From: Pleodorina starrii
Lineage: Eukaryota; Chlorophyta; Chlorophyceae; Chlamydomonadales; Volvocaceae
Assembly: GCA_030267565.1 (NCBI GenBank)
Contig: BRXU01000083.1
Coordinates: forward strand, 35,846-99,845
DNA length: 64,000 nt
Direction: 5' to 3'
Position 1 is the first letter of the stretch; every line of letters starts with the position of its first letter. Both the position numbers and the translations under genes were made by a program. Under the pieces are notes generated by a model. It made no database searches, was not told the DNA's origin, and saw only the letters and a program-made list of their open reading frames with translations. Shown piece after piece: positions 43,701-56,945 of this stretch.

Positions 43701-45919
43701 TACAGCTTGGCCATCTTCAGCTGTGGTCTGCAGTAGTGCCGAATCCCCGCCGCCCTGCACCGCGCCCCCCGTGTAATGGATCCAGGATTTGATCACACCA
43801 TGCCCTAGGTATTATATTAAGGCAGCTGTGTGCCGGGTGTGCCTGCCTAGGTCCGACCGGAAGCGTGTAAACAAGCCTGGGTTTCACGTACGGCTTGGCC
43901 ACCTTCAGCTGTGGTCTGCAGTAGTGCCGAATCCCCGCCGCCCTGCACCGCGCCCCCCGTGTAATGGGTCCAGGATTTGATCACACCATGCCCTAGGTAT
44001 AGTATTAAGGCAGCTGTATGCCGGGTGTGCCTGCCTAGGTCCGACCGGAAGCGTGTAAACAAGCCTGGGTTTCACGTACGGCTTGGCCGCCCCCAGCTGT
44101 GGGGTGCAGTAGTGTCGGATCCCCGCCGCCCTGCACTGCGCCCCCCGTGTAATGGGTCCAGGATTTGATCACACCATGCCCTAGGTATTGTATTAAGGCA
44201 GCTGTGTGCCGGGTCGGCTGGCGTAGGTCCGACCGGAAGCGTGTAAACACGCCTGGGTTTCACGTACGGCTTGGCCACCTTCAGCTGTGGTCTGCAGTAG
44301 TGCCGAATCCCCGCCGCCCTGCACCGCGCCCCCCGTGTAATGGGTCCAGGATTTGATCACACCATGCCCTAGGTATTATATTAAGGCAGCTGTGTGCCGG
44401 GTGTGCCTGCGTAGGTCCGACCGGAAGCGTGTAAACACGCCTGGGTTTCACGTACGGCTTGGCCGCCCCCAGCTGTGGGGTGCAGTAGTGTCGAATCCCC
44501 GCCGCCCTGCACCGCGCCCCCCGTGTAATGGATCCAGGATTTGATCACACCATGCCCTAGGTATTATATTAAGGCAGCTGTGTGCCGGGTGTGCCTGCCT
44601 AGGTCCGACCGGAAGCGTGTAAACAAGCCTGGGTTTCACGTACGGCTTGGCCACCTTCAGCTGTGGTCTGCAGTAGTGCCGAATCCCCGCCGCCCTGCAC
44701 CGCGCCCCCCGTGTAATGGGTCCAGGATTTGATCACACCATGCCCTAGGTATAGTATTAAGGCAGCTGTATGCCGGGTGTGCCTGCCTAGGTCCGACCGG
44801 AAGCGTGTAAACAAGCCTGGGTTTCACGTACGGCTTGGCCGCCCCCAGCTGTGGGGTGCAGTAGTGTCGGATCCCCGCCGCCCTGCACTGCGCCCCCCGT
44901 GTAATGGGTCCAGGATTTGATCACACCATGCCCTAGGTATTGTATTAAGGCAGCTGTGTGCCGGGTCGGCTGGCGTAGGTCCGACCGGAAGCGTGTAAAC
45001 ACGCCTGGGTTTCACGTACGGCTTGGCCACCTTCAGCTGTGGTCTGCAGTAGTGCCGAATCCCCGCCGCCCTGCACCGCGCCCCCCGTGTAATGGATCCA
45101 GGATTTGATCACACCATGCCCTAGGTATTGTATTAAGGCAGCTGTGTGCCGGGTCAGCATGCGTAGGTCCGACCGGAAGCGTGTAAACACGCCTGGGTTT
45201 CACGTACGGCTTGGCCACCTTCAGCTGTGGTCTGCAGTAGTGCCGAATCCCCGCCGCCCTGCACCGCGCCCCCCGTGTAATGGGTCCAGGATTTGATCAC
45301 ACCATGCCCTAGGTATTATATTAAGGCAGCTGTGTGCCGGGTGTGCCTGCCTAGGTCCGACCGGAAGCGTGTAAACAAGCCTGGGTTTCACGTACGGCTT
45401 GGCCGCCCCCAGCTGTGGGGTGCAGTAGTGTCGAATCCCCGCCGCCCTGCACCGCGCCCCCCGTGTAATGGATCCAGGATTTGATCACACCATGCCCTAG
45501 GTATTATATTAAGGCAGCTGTATGCCGGGTGTGCCTGCCTAGGTCCGACCGGAAGCGTGTAAACAAGCCTGGGTTTCACGTACGGCTTGGCCGCCCCCAG
45601 CTGTGGGGTGCAGTAGTGTCGAATCCCCGCCGCCCTGCACTGCGCCCCCCGTGTAATGGGTCCAGGATTTGATCACACCATGCCCTAGGTATTATATTAA
45701 GGCAGCTGTGTGCCGGTTCTGCTGGCGTAGGTCCGACGATAACCGTGTGTAGGAGGGCTGGGCTGGTTTCACACCTCAGCTGCAAAGGCACAGGGATGGA
45801 TAGGGGCGAACCGCGTGCCACTGCCGTACGAGTAAAGTTCGCAGCATCTGATCACACCATGCCCTAGGTATTATATTAAGGCAGCTGTGTGCCGGGTCTG
45901 CTGGCGTAGATCTGACCGG
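40731..45919 (+). repeat. 188-bp satellite array, about 28 monomers (U3)
   Basis: The largest 188-bp array here. Higher-order copies are visible: the block around 42657-43412 recurs at 43789-44544 (shift 1132 bp), and 43789-44356 recurs at 44541-45108 (shift 752 bp, exactly four monomers). A few monomers are 192 bp owing to AGCTGTATGTGG. Confidence 0.95.
45734..45851 (-). repeat. Single 179-type segment embedded in the 188-bp array (U3)
   Basis: Identical hybrid monomer to 35083-35200, at the same position from the array end, so it predates the U2/U3 split. Confidence 0.9.
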
Positions 45920-46356
45920 AACCTTCTAAACCAGGGCAGGATTGTTTCGAGAGCCTGCCTGCCTCACCTGTCGCCCCACAGAGGTGAAATGCGCGAGCCC
46001 CGCCCCACGCCCGTACGCGCACATGATTCAGGGTTTGAGCATGCCAGGTCCTTAATAATATATTAAGGCAGCTGTGTGCCGGGTCTGATGACTTCAGTCA
46101 CATCACGCGCGCGAAAACGAGGCTTGGTCGGGAACGGGAGCCACATACACACCTGTCCACACACCTGTCCACACACACGTCTATCTGCCCTGCGGCGCAT
46201 CTCAACGCCTATCCGCCACTAACCCTTAATATATATGCATATGTCTCCATGTTATTAAATCCCAGCAACCAAAGGTATGCATCTAAACACATGTCGAAAA
46301 CACACGCCCTCAGGTAGCAGCTGGCACACGCACCATCACCCGCCGCCAGCCGCCAT
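45920..46356 (-). other. Satellite edge and gene 1 3' UTR (U3)
   Basis: As in U1, but the gene 1 TGTAA signal is changed to TGTGA (about 46097-46101) and CACACCTGTCC carries an extra TACA. Confidence 0.6.
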
Positions 46357-48156
46357 TTATTTCCGGAAGGACAAGACCTTTTCAGGCCTCTCCACCTTCA
46401 CATCTCCGTACGCCGGCTTGCCTCCCTGGTAATGCCCTTTTCTATTCTGCGACCGCGTGCCCCAATGAAGGTGCCAGGGGTTGACACAGGCCTTCTGGTC
46501 GCACAGGTGCATGGCCACACTGCTGGGGTGCTTCTTTGGGCCAATGAACGCCCAGAGCATCAGCTCATGCGCCGTCACCTTCCCTTTGCCGCTCTTATCC
46601 AGCTTCAGACTGATGTATCCCTTCTTGCTGCTGTTGTGGACCATGGCTGTCTTGCTCTCCTTGTTGGGCTTGATGGTTGTGCTGCCATCCAAGCGTGGCA
46701 CTACATGCACACCGTTCACTGCTGTGTACAGGTCCCGCGGCCCCAATCTCTCGTCACCAGGTGGATATTGCGCTTGCTGGCCAGCCCGGCAGTTGCTTGC
46801 CTCCACTGTCTGAAACATGCAGGGGGATGCCGCCAGCTGATTTGCATCCGCCTCCTTCTCCAGCATGTCGTGCTTGAGGGGGAACTGCACGAGCATTGCG
46901 TTCTCCACCTGCATGAGCTGATACTCTGAAGTCATGTTGAGCTGCTGCGCCAACTTGTTTTTCATTTCCTCCCACGCTGGCAAGTCGTCTTCCGTAACCA
47001 CCCGGTACTTGTACGCCAGGCTGTTCCCCAGCTCAGCCATTGCGGTGTAGGTACCCTTTGTGACCCCTTGCCACGTCTGAGTGCTGTCTTCGTGCCAGCA
47101 GGATGGATCGCTGCTGTTAGCCGCTGCCTTGAATTCGGCCCTCATACCCCGCAGTAGCTGGTCGTCCAGAGGCTTGACGTCGGCGGGCATGGTGGCAGGG
47201 TAAATCCTGGCCACCCCAACCCGCGTCAAGTGGGTTTCTAGGTCGTCCCTCGTCCACCTGCTGGTGGGGGATGTCATGTGACTCCCCCCTGTAGCATTGA
47301 GTGTCGGCTTGATGATGAAGCGCTTTTTCCTTGGCGGCTTGTCGTCCTTGGTCTGCTGCTGCTGCTGCTGCTGCTTTAGCTGCTGCTTTAGCTGCTGCTG
47401 CTGCTGCTGCTGCTGGTATTGAGCCAGGGTGAGGCCCAGCTTGATTTTTCGCGGCTTGTTGCAGTCCGCCGCTACTGTTGCTGCTGCTGCTGTTGGGGTC
47501 GCCGGGTTTGCGACAGGTGATAAACCCATAGCAGGTATCGTGGCCCGCCGGCATCCTGATAACACAGCGGGCGAAGAACCGCTGCTGTGATGAGGAGATG
47601 TCGCGTCTGTCTTCCGCTTGCGTGGTGTTGATGCATGTGTTCGGTCGACGACCACCTGTGGCGTGCAATTAAGCAAACCGTGCGAGCGAGTGAGAGAGCG
47701 AGCGAGGAAATGAAATGAATTCGTGCGTGGCAGGTTGTTACATACAAGCAACGATTTCCGTCTACAAGTAGTGATGGCTTTGGTTTTGTTATTAGTGTTT
47801 TTCAAGTTAAGTAAAAGAATGTATCACCGCGGAGTTTATTGTATTTGATAGTTCACGGTAGGTGTAGGCGGCTTGCGGAGGCGCGTTTGCGTGCGCGGCT
47901 GCTGGGGCGGTGCGGGGTGATGCGGGGCGGGACGTGTCGCGCGGCGGGTTGTGTGTGTGTGTGTGTGTGCGCGCGGCTGCGGCCGGCGCCGGCGGTCGGC
48001 GCCGGTGCAATGTAAATCCATGTTGTTTGATGCGAAATGAATACATTATAATTATTTGTTTCATTTGTTCAATGTTGCACGGTTCGTTCTTACCTTGCGG
48101 GCGCGTTCGGCGTCTGGCGTTCGGGCGCCTTCGCCGAGTTGAGCTTGGTTGTCCAT
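46357..48156 (-). CDS. Gene 1: HNH_3-type nuclease with poly-Q region (U3 copy)
   Basis: Exon 1 48156-48094, exon 2 47655-46357; 453 aa. The HNH region is identical to U1 (MHLCDQKACVNPWHLHWGT). The main change is in the repeat tract: the poly-P run and its flanking Q run are absent, leaving QLKQQLKQ-type poly-Q, and TVAADCNK follows a shorter Ala run. Splice sites match U1. The proximal poly(A) signal is mutated, so its 3' end may differ. Confidence 0.75.
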
Positions 48157-49231
48157 CGGTGGTCGCCGCTGAAATGCCACCAGTTAGCTTTGATAATTGC
48201 GTTGTCCTCTATCTATCAAACTAATTTTTTATGTCGTTCGATGGGCGAGCTGGTCTTGGTTTTCCATCCGTGGTCTCCGCCTAAACGCTCGATTGCGCAT
48301 TTGATAATTGTGCTGTCCTCTACCTAAAACTTTTTTGATGTTTTGCCGGAGCTCATTTTTGGTATTGTTCCGATGTCGCGGGGGGGCTTTTTTGGATTTC
48401 CGTAGTTTTTGGTTTGTTTGTTAATATTTTGATATTGTATACCATGACATTTTATTTCTTTGATGGTTGTCTCAATAATTTGCGGCGCCGTGATGATGTA
48501 TCTGGTGCGTCCGGATTGGCGCGCGCGCGCGCTGGCCCGCCGCGCGCCGCAGCGCCGCGTGTCGCTGCTGCAAACCCACACCCCGCCTACTCTCACCCGC
48601 CTACCCGACCCACCCGCGCTCCGCTCAGTCTGGCTGTCTCTGTCTCTGTCTCTCTATGTGTGTTTCTCATCCGCTCGCTCACTTTCTTCCTGTATTCTAT
48701 CGGCGCTCTCCCTCTCTATCTTCAGCTTTCCTTTCAAGCTTTCCTTTCACCGCTGGATAGCTCTCGCTGCTGGCTGTGTGGATGCTGTTGCGTGGTGTTG
48801 ATGTAGTAATAAGTTGTATGGTATGGTAGTCCCTCCGGCCGTTCGTTTGTTGCTTTCCCGGCCGCTGCCGGCACGCACATGATGGATGGATGGATGGATG
48901 GATGGATGGATGGATGGATGGATGGATGGATGGACGGATGGATTAGGTACACGGCTGAGCACGCGAGGATATGATGCGGATTCGTTGTAGGTGGGTTTGC
49001 CCGCAGAGCATTACACAGCAGAGCAGCACAGCCGACTGGACCACACGGGACTGCACGGACCGACGACTCTCGCGCACGCACAATCATCGCGTCTGTTACA
49101 AAACCAACTGACCAACGCGCTCTCCCGCACATTTGCCGTACAGTTGCCGTACAGTCGGTCCATCCGCCGCGGCGTCCTTTGCGTATGGACCACCACTCGT
49201 GCGCGCTGAAAATAAACGACTTTAATTCGCG
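48157..49231. other. Intergenic region upstream of gene 1 (U3)
   Basis: Counterpart of 17940-18998, with small deletions near 49040-49060 and a longer (GATG)n run at 48881-48942. No gene supported. Confidence 0.5.
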
Positions 49232-49834
49232 TTACACAACTGTAGCTACTATACTTTACACCTGCTGCGCTGCGCGTTACTAATAAGGGTGCCAAGCAAA
49301 CCCAAAGTCGCCCACAGCCCTCAACCCTCGCTCCAAAGGAAAGGAGAACCCTACGCGCGTATCTAACGGCGCACACATATTTCTGAAGAAGGACGCATGC
49401 AAAACAACGCGCGCAACTATTAGTAGAACAATTATAAGTTCGCACACTTCCAACGAATGGATCTGTCTGCCGTACAGTAACGTACAGCAACGTCCCTCCG
49501 GCAGTCCGAAACTAACGAACACTGCAGCCGCCGCCCCCGCAACCCGCCGCAACCGCCGCTGCGCTGCGCTGCATTTAGGGTCGCACCATTGAAACTAAAC
49601 TAAAACACACTTCTCCGCACATGCCGTACACTTGCTGTACATTGCCGTACTACGGCCAGTCCGCAGCAGCGCCGCGCATTCATTCATTAAGTAATACGCA
49701 AATGTGTGTCCACACTTCCTGCCGTACATCCTGCCGTACATCCTGCAGCCAGCCACCGTATATGCAGCCACCGTCCGCGGCGTGTCGTGAATTCACCACT
49801 CATTCATGCATGCACACCGCCGTTCACGTTCACA

Positions 49835-51678
49835 TCACCGCCTCGCGGGAACGAGGACAAGGTTCGCCGCGCTGTTGTTAAATTTGTTCCCGTCAATGTA
49901 GCCGATGCGCCACTCGCCCTGCCGCCTGTCCAGGCCCCCGTCCTGGGCCAAGGGAATCTTCGCCGCCAGATCCTCCGGCCGCCACGCAACTGCAACGAGA
50001 TGCTTGACAGCGAAGCACCTGTCCACCTTCTTGGCGCCCTTCCCCTCCCCCGTCTGCAAGGCGAGCCGGGCGAAAACGTCGCCCTTCCCGTCCGGCTTCG
50101 TGGTCCGGCAGGTCGCCGCCTTCTTCGTCTCCACGTTCCGGACAACGCCGTTGGCGTTGACCTCCCACCCCTCCGCGTGGACGCAGGGGATGTACTGCAT
50201 GGCACGGCATGGGCGATGGGTTGCACCAGGCAAGGGAGGGCGAAAGGTAACGCTGTGTACGGCGGTGTGTATTGTTAATAAAAGGGTAGGTAATAAGAAT
50301 GGGTCCAAGCAAAATACCCTAAAACCCTACGACGACAGCTAGGTTAGTACGACGTACGGCCCGCAGGTATCAACGGGCTGCCACGCATCCACGCATTCGG
50401 CACCCCACTTCCCGCATCCAAGCATCCACGCATCCCGAATCCATGCATCCCGAATCCACGCCTTGCCCTCTGCCACTTGCCCTCCGCTTCTCACCTTGCC
50501 CTCCGCCTCGGCGGCCCTCTTTCCCTCCTCTCCCAAGTACATATCGTCGTCTGGCTGCAGGTCGGTCTTGTGAAAATAGTCGTCCACGCCCAGCGACGTC
50601 TTGCGGACAACCCGGCTGCTGCGCCGGGTGCCCTGCTGGGCGCCGGTGGGGCGGTTGGCGGCCGCCGCAGCCGCCGCCTGGTCCGCCAGCTGCGCGACAC
50701 GTGCGGCATCCAGGGCCGCCGATTTGGCCTCCTTCTCGGCCACCTTGACCGAGTCCGTCTCGAATTTCGCCCGCGCCCGCTCCATCTCCGCAGCCCAGGC
50801 GGGGTCCTTGGGTCCAGCAGCGGATTTCTTGACGAAGACGTATCCGCGGAACGTATCCTTTGCTGTGGAGGGGTGCGGCCATACGTAGGTTCCCAAGCCT
50901 TTAATTGCCAAGCCCTAAAACCATCAAGTTAGTGAGGGGCAGCCGCGACCCTAACGACGTTCTATGGACCGATGTGATCCGACGCGATAGGCCCGACACG
51001 ATAGGCCCCCACACAACAACCTAGCTAGATCTATCTCTATCTAGATCTACCAATCTACCTATCCATCTATATATCTTGACGTACCGGAGCCAGACATCTT
51101 CAGGCCTCTCACTACGTCGACCAGCTGGATGTTTTCGAAACCCAGTGAAGCCATCAAGGCCTCTGGGAACGCCCAGCCCTTACTCTTGGATGTCGACATC
51201 GTGTGCTGCACGATCATGATTGCCTGTGGGGCGAGCAAGGAGGCGGCGGCGGCGGCGGTGGGGGCGCGGGTAGGTGGAAGATAGAGGGAGCGGCGGCGGC
51301 AGCAGTAGCTAGTGGGGTGGCGGCAGCGGCGGCGGCGGACAGGGGGCAGTGGCCGCGGTGGGAGTGGGGGAGGCGCAGAAAGGGTCGGCGGCGGCGGCAG
51401 AGGTGGCGGCAGAGGTGGCGGCAGCAGCGGCGGCGGCGGACAGGGGGCAGTGGCCGCGGTGGGAGTGGGGGAGGCGCAGAAAGGGTCGGCGGCGGCGGCA
51501 GAGGTGGCGGCGGCGGCGGACAGGGGGCAGTGGCCGCGGTGGGAGTGGGGGAGGCGCAGAAAGGGTCGGCGGCGGCGGCAGAGGTGGCGGCAGAGGTGGC
51601 GGAGAAGGTTGTCGGCGGCGCGCGGAAATAGGGTCGGAGGAGGTGGGGCTGGCGGAAGCGGCGGGGGCGGCGGCAGCA

Positions 51679-51719
<41 letters not shown>

Positions 51720-54155
51720 AGCGGTGGCCGAGATGGTGACGGCAGCGGAGGCGGCGGAGGCGCTGGGGACGGAGGCGGGCTAGCGGCGGTGGGGCTAGCG
51801 GCGGCGGTGGCGGTGGCGGTGGTGGCGGCGGAGGTGGAGGCGGCAGCGGAGGCGGAGAAGGTTGTCGGCGGCGCGCGGAAATAGGGTCGGAGGAGGTGGG
51901 GCTGGCGGAAGCGGCGGGGGCGGCGGCAGCAGCGGCGGCGGTGGCGGCGGCGGCGGCGGCAGCGGCGGCGGCGGCGGCAGCGGCGGCAGCGGCGGCAGTG
52001 GCCGAGATGGTGCCGGCAGCGGAGGCGGCGGAGGCGCTGGGGACGGAGGCGGGCTAGCGGCGGTGGGGCTAGCGGCGGCGGTGGCGGTGGCGGTGGTGGC
52101 GGCGGAGGTGGAGGCGGAGGCGGTGTGGAGAAGGTTGTCGGCGGCGCGCGGAAATAGGGTCGGAGGAGGTGGGGCTGGCGGAAGCGGCGGGGTTGGCGGC
52201 AGCAGTGGCGGCAGCAGCGGCGGCGGCGGCGGCGGCGGTGGCGGCAGCGGAGGCAGCAGTGGCGGCGGTGGCCGAGATGGTGGCGGCAGAGGCGGCGGCG
52301 GAGGCGCTGGGGACGGAGGCGGAAGCGCTGGGGACGGAGTTTGCGGTGGTGGTGGCGGCGGCGGTGGCAGAGGCGGCGGCGGATGCGGTGGCGGAGGCGG
52401 TGGCGGGGTGGCGGCGGCGGCGCGGCCACGGCGGCGCGGCCACGGCGGGGTGCCGTGCCACGGCGGGGTGCCTTGACCCCAAAGCCCTTCGTTACCACAC
52501 CATGCCCTGGCCCCCTGGCGCTGCCCCCCTGGGGCTGCCACCCTTGGTTCCCTCTCTCAAAACAATCACTCCCCAATCACTCCCCAGCCGTGCCCTCCCC
52601 GGCATTCACCGCTCCCCCGCCCCACGAACGCAAACGAACCCACACACACACACACATTCACACTACCACACGCGAACTGACCTTCAGGGAAGGGCAGTTG
52701 TTCCAGAGCCGCCCTATGGCCATCTTCGCCGCTTTGGTCATGCCGACCCAGAAGGTGAAGGCGTGAGTCGCCGGCGAAAGCGTTCCCACCTGCGGCCGGC
52801 ACGGAGAAAGCGGTCCATCACGGCTGCCAGGATCCTTCATGACACGCCGCACGCGCGACATGTGCCCCAGTGCCTCATAAAGCCCGGTCCAAACCAAACC
52901 ACACCACACCACATACGACATAGGCCCCGTGCACTAGAACAAACCAAACCAAGCCCGTTCCAAACCAAACCTCACCTCCGAAATGCTGGCGCAATTCGCC
53001 TTCGGCGGGGCGCTCTTGTTCTTCATGGCCGCCTTAAAGACCGGCATCTTCTGCATCAAATAGTCGAAGGCGGCAACCGCCTTCAGCACCTTGACGGGGT
53101 CGAACTCGATCCCGAACGCCCACTCCACCGCAGGGTACAGCAGGGCATGAAACAGGACCCTGTTGTAACACGGGACGCACATACATCAGGGGCGCACAAA
53201 GATTAGGGGCCATCAGGGGGCGGCGGGGGGCGTCGGGGGGGGGGGAAGCTTAGCGTGTAGATTACGGGCGAAAGGAGGCAGGGGATGGGCAGGGGGAAGA
53301 AGGGCGGGGCGGGGATTCATGCCTGCCATGCGACTGATGAGGACCATGTGAACCCTAACGCAGCCAGTCCCTAGCAACCCCTCGCCCCCGGTCGACAGCG
53401 CCCTACCTTCCCGTTTCAGGCAACAAACAGTGCAGTGAGAACAACGTAGCGAAATTGTGCATCGAATGTGGCTCCCCGCCGCCCGGTTCCCCCCCACTCC
53501 CGTTCACACCTACACACACACAAACACACACGGGGTGCGAAACTAACCTGTTAATTCCGGACCCGATGTCCACGAATACCGACGAGCGGCGCAGTCCCGC
53601 CTTCCTCACCATCGCGTACAAGCACCTGCAAATCAATCAAACAAACAGACTCGTCAGTGTTGGTGGTTTGCGGTCGGCGGGCAGGCATTGAGAGGGGGGA
53701 GAGAGGTTGGCGCGCACGGAGATCTTGGGGAACGGGGCACAGGACAGTAAGCCCTGGCGGGACAGAAAGGTGCCCAACTAACGCGCCCCAACCGGCAACC
53801 TGCTGCATGCAATAACGGGGCCTATTGTCGCCCTATATTTTAAGAGCTGTGGTCAATCGTTATAGTGCGGCGCGTTACTTACAGTTGAATAGATAGACAC
53901 GTGAGCGTTCCGTATAAACCTTTGATTCCAGTGCCGCCTGTCATCTCCTGCAGGCGCAATGCAACATAAGAACAAAAGGGTGCGGAACGTTACAAACGTT
54001 AAGATCGGCAGGAGGCAAAGGTGAAATGGCGGGAGTAGGCAAAAAGGGCGGGTAGGCTGCGTTACCTCGAATGAGTTCATTTTGGTGTGCATTTCGGTTG
54101 TGTCCTTGGAAGGCTTCTGATTGCTGGGTTGCGCTATGGCTGGGAGTGGGGGCAT
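49835..54155 (-). CDS. Gene 2: DOT1-like methyltransferase fused to HNH-like module (U3 copy)
   Basis: Exons 54155-54066, 53947-53883, 53625-53548, 53159-52976, 52789-52682, 51223-51085, 50862-50495, 50194-49835; 463 aa. All splice sites of the U1 model are kept. The only coding differences I noticed lie in the HNH-like exon, where AWRPDDLA is AWRPEDLA. Intact frames in both copies favour a functional gene, but the copies are too similar for this to be a strong test. Confidence 0.65.
51237..52474 (+). repeat. GGC-rich minisatellite in gene 2 intron 5 (U3)
   Basis: About 100 bp longer than in U1, with one extra GGACAGGGGGCAGTGGCCGC block and a longer pure GGC run near 51680-51720. Confidence 0.9.
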
Positions 54156-55281
54156 TTTTTCTGCGCTTGCGGCGGCTTCCTCGGCGTGCGCGCGGCAACA
54201 CCAGGTAGCTAGGTACAGCTAGAGGCGACAGCAGCACACTCGGAACTAATAGGATGATTCGCAAACGTTCAAGGCAAGCGGCTGCAGCTCATCAATTCTG
54301 CTTGGTGCGTGGTGAATGACTGCGGAAAACATCGCGCGCCAACTTTTAAAGTTGGACCTAAAACTCGGTGTACGGGGTCCGCGCGCGGGAGGCCCTGTCG
54401 CCGTACTAGCAGCTAGCGAACGCGCGCGCGCGCGCGCCGGCTTACCTACCAATCATGGCATATCTCGTCCCCATGGCTACAGAAATCCTGGCAGAAAGGG
54501 CCACGACGTGGCCCTTTCCGGATAACAAAAATGTTGCCGCGCCGTGCCGTTGCGCGGCGCGGTAGTCTCCGCCGAGAACAGTACCTGCAAGGAAGGACAG
54601 GCACATTGCGGATTCAATGCATACTTAATCAGTCAATTGCGTACATGCCTGCCTTGTTCAGCAGTAAAAAGGGGAAGCGGCAAGCTTGGCACTCGCATTC
54701 AGTGAGGGCGCTTCAAAAGTGGTTGTTAAGACCCGGCACCGGGCGACAGATTGTAAGCACAACGCGCAAATGACTGACTGATTGATTAACAACCTCATCA
54801 AGGAGCCCACCCTCAGCGGTGGTGAAAACAGCATCTACGTTGCGCCGTTGCGCCGACGGTCCATAGCAAGCCGCCTTTCTGGCTGCGAAACCAATATCGC
54901 CTTACCTGCATATCTCTACTCGCATCCGGCAGAGCATACAGCTCTCGAACAGATGCCCAGTGCTGACGAGCCGGAATTGTTGGCTCGCCTAGGTACCCGT
55001 GGTTATTATACTGGCTCGATAAAGCAGTAGTAAATGTCGCAACGGTAAAAATCCATTAATGTATTCTATGTCTTACTTCGGATGAGCTGAGCTAACAGAA
55101 TACAGCGAGCACGACACCGTACGGAGAGGAGAAACACGGGAGAGCGAGAGCTGCGAGCGAGAGCGGCGAGAGAGGCGTTGTGATACCTTACCCGCAACTT
55201 GTCAATGAAACGACAAGCGAGGCAATAAAGACGTGTTGCGCGGGGCGCGAGGCTCCCGAGGGAGGTGTGTGTGAGTGTGTG
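54156..55281. other. Gene 2 upstream region, no firm gene (U3)
   Basis: Counterpart of 23825-24950. The same two short open frames (54531-54773, 54782-55030) and a (GC)n run occur. Confidence 0.4.
54494..54518 (+). other. Perfect 11-bp inverted repeat (U3)
   Basis: Identical to 24163-24187. Confidence 0.7.
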
Positions 55282-56780
55282 TTTGGGTGGGGAGGGAGGG
55301 CCGGTGCGGATTCCGGATTCCCCTCGGTTTGCTCGCTACGGTAAGGGAAACCCGATCCATCACAGGCGTGGGACTGTGGGCCATATTGACGATCGAATTC
55401 CATGGTGGAAATGTATTGCGGCGCGGGTTGGGTGAGGGAAAGGTGGATGGGGTGCAGATGCAGGGTATGGGGAGAGAGGGAGGCCGAAAGGAGGGTCGCA
55501 CCGGGCGGGCCTGGTGGGGAAAAGGAAACCAAATCCATCACAGGCGTGGGAAAGAGGGCCAGCTGGTCGCCGCGGGCGGGAGCGAAGGAGGGAAGGGGGA
55601 GGGAGGGAGGTGTGTGGGTGTGGGTGTGGGTGTGTGTGTGTGGGTGGTGGTGGGCGGGAGGGTGAGTTACGGGGGATTGCATTCCCGCGGGATAACCTGC
55701 TCCGCCGGAAAGGGAAACCAGATCCATCACAGGCGTGGGAAAGAGGGCCAGCTGGTCGCCGCGGACGGGAGCGAAGGAGGGAAGGGGGAGGGAGGGAGGT
55801 GTGTGGGTGTGGGTGGGTGGTGGTAGGCGGGAGGGTGAGTTACGGGGGATTCCATCCCCGCGGGTACCCTGCTCCGCCGGAAAGGGAAACCAGATCCATC
55901 ACAGGCGTGGGAAAGAGGGCCAGCTGGTCGGCGCGGGCGGGAGCGAAGGAGGGAAGGGGGAGGGAGGGAGGTGTGTGGGTGTGTGTGGGTGTGTGTGGGT
56001 GGTGGTGGGCGGGAGGGTGAGTTACGGGGAATTTCATCCCCGCGGGATAACCTGCTCCGCCGGAAAGGGAAACCAGATCCATCACAGGCGTGGGAAAGAG
56101 GGCCAGCTGGTCGCCGCGGGCGGGAGCGAAGGAGGGAAGGGGGAGGGAGGGAGGTGTGTGGGTGTGGGTGTGGGTGTGGGTGTGTGGGTGGTGGTAGGCG
56201 GGAGAGTGAGTTACGGGGGATTCCATCCCCGCGGGATACCTGATACCCTGATACCTGATACCCTGATACCCTGGGAAAGAGGGCCAGCTGGTCGGCGGGG
56301 GCGGAAGCGAAGGAGGGGGGGAAGGGAGGTGTGTGGGTGTGTGGGTGTGGGTGGGTGGGTAGAAGGTCCTCCCCCACGCTCCCCCTGGCCGTTCCGGATG
56401 GGAACCCGATTGCATTTCAGGCGTGGGACTGTGGGCCCAATTGCTGACAGAGTTCCTAAATGGATTTGTGTGTCGGCCGGACGCCAAGGGGTTAGCGCCC
56501 CATTACCCCAGTGTGTGTGTGTGGGGGGGTGTGGGTGGGTGGGGTGTGGGTGGGTAGGAGGTTCTCCCCACGCTCCCCCTGGCCGTTCCGAAAAGGAAAA
56601 CCTGATCCATCACAACTGCGGGGCCCTGGGCCCTATTGCTGACAGAATCCCTGGTTGGATTTGTGTGTCGGCCGGACGCCAAGGGGTTCGCGCCCCATGA
56701 CCCCAGGGTGGGTGTGTGGCTGTGTGTTTTTCGGCTGTGTGGTTGGGTGGGGTCGGAAAGGTGGGACCGGAAATCGTGCA
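55282..56780. repeat. GT/GGGA-rich minisatellite downstream of gene 3 (U3)
   Basis: Five ATCCATCACAGGCGTG-anchored units (55354, 55532, 55721, 55893, 56077) against four in U1, plus the two GTCGGCCGGACGCC relatives. Confidence 0.8.
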
Positions 56781-56945
56781 TCTCCATTATTGGTACAGTA
56801 TTGGCAAACCTCCGAATTCGGACGTCGCCGTGCGCCCGCCCTCCTTGCCATGTGTCTGGGCCCGGTCAGGGCCCCGGTGCATATGGACCACGCGCCCCCA
56901 TATCAGATGGCGGCGGCCGCGGCTACAGCACGGGATCCTCCGTCC

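Noticed and set aside
13107..45857. 60- to 80-codon open frames on both strands of the 188-bp arrays
   Set aside because: Same frames recur on both strands in every monomer and have no start context or domain. Satellite artefact.
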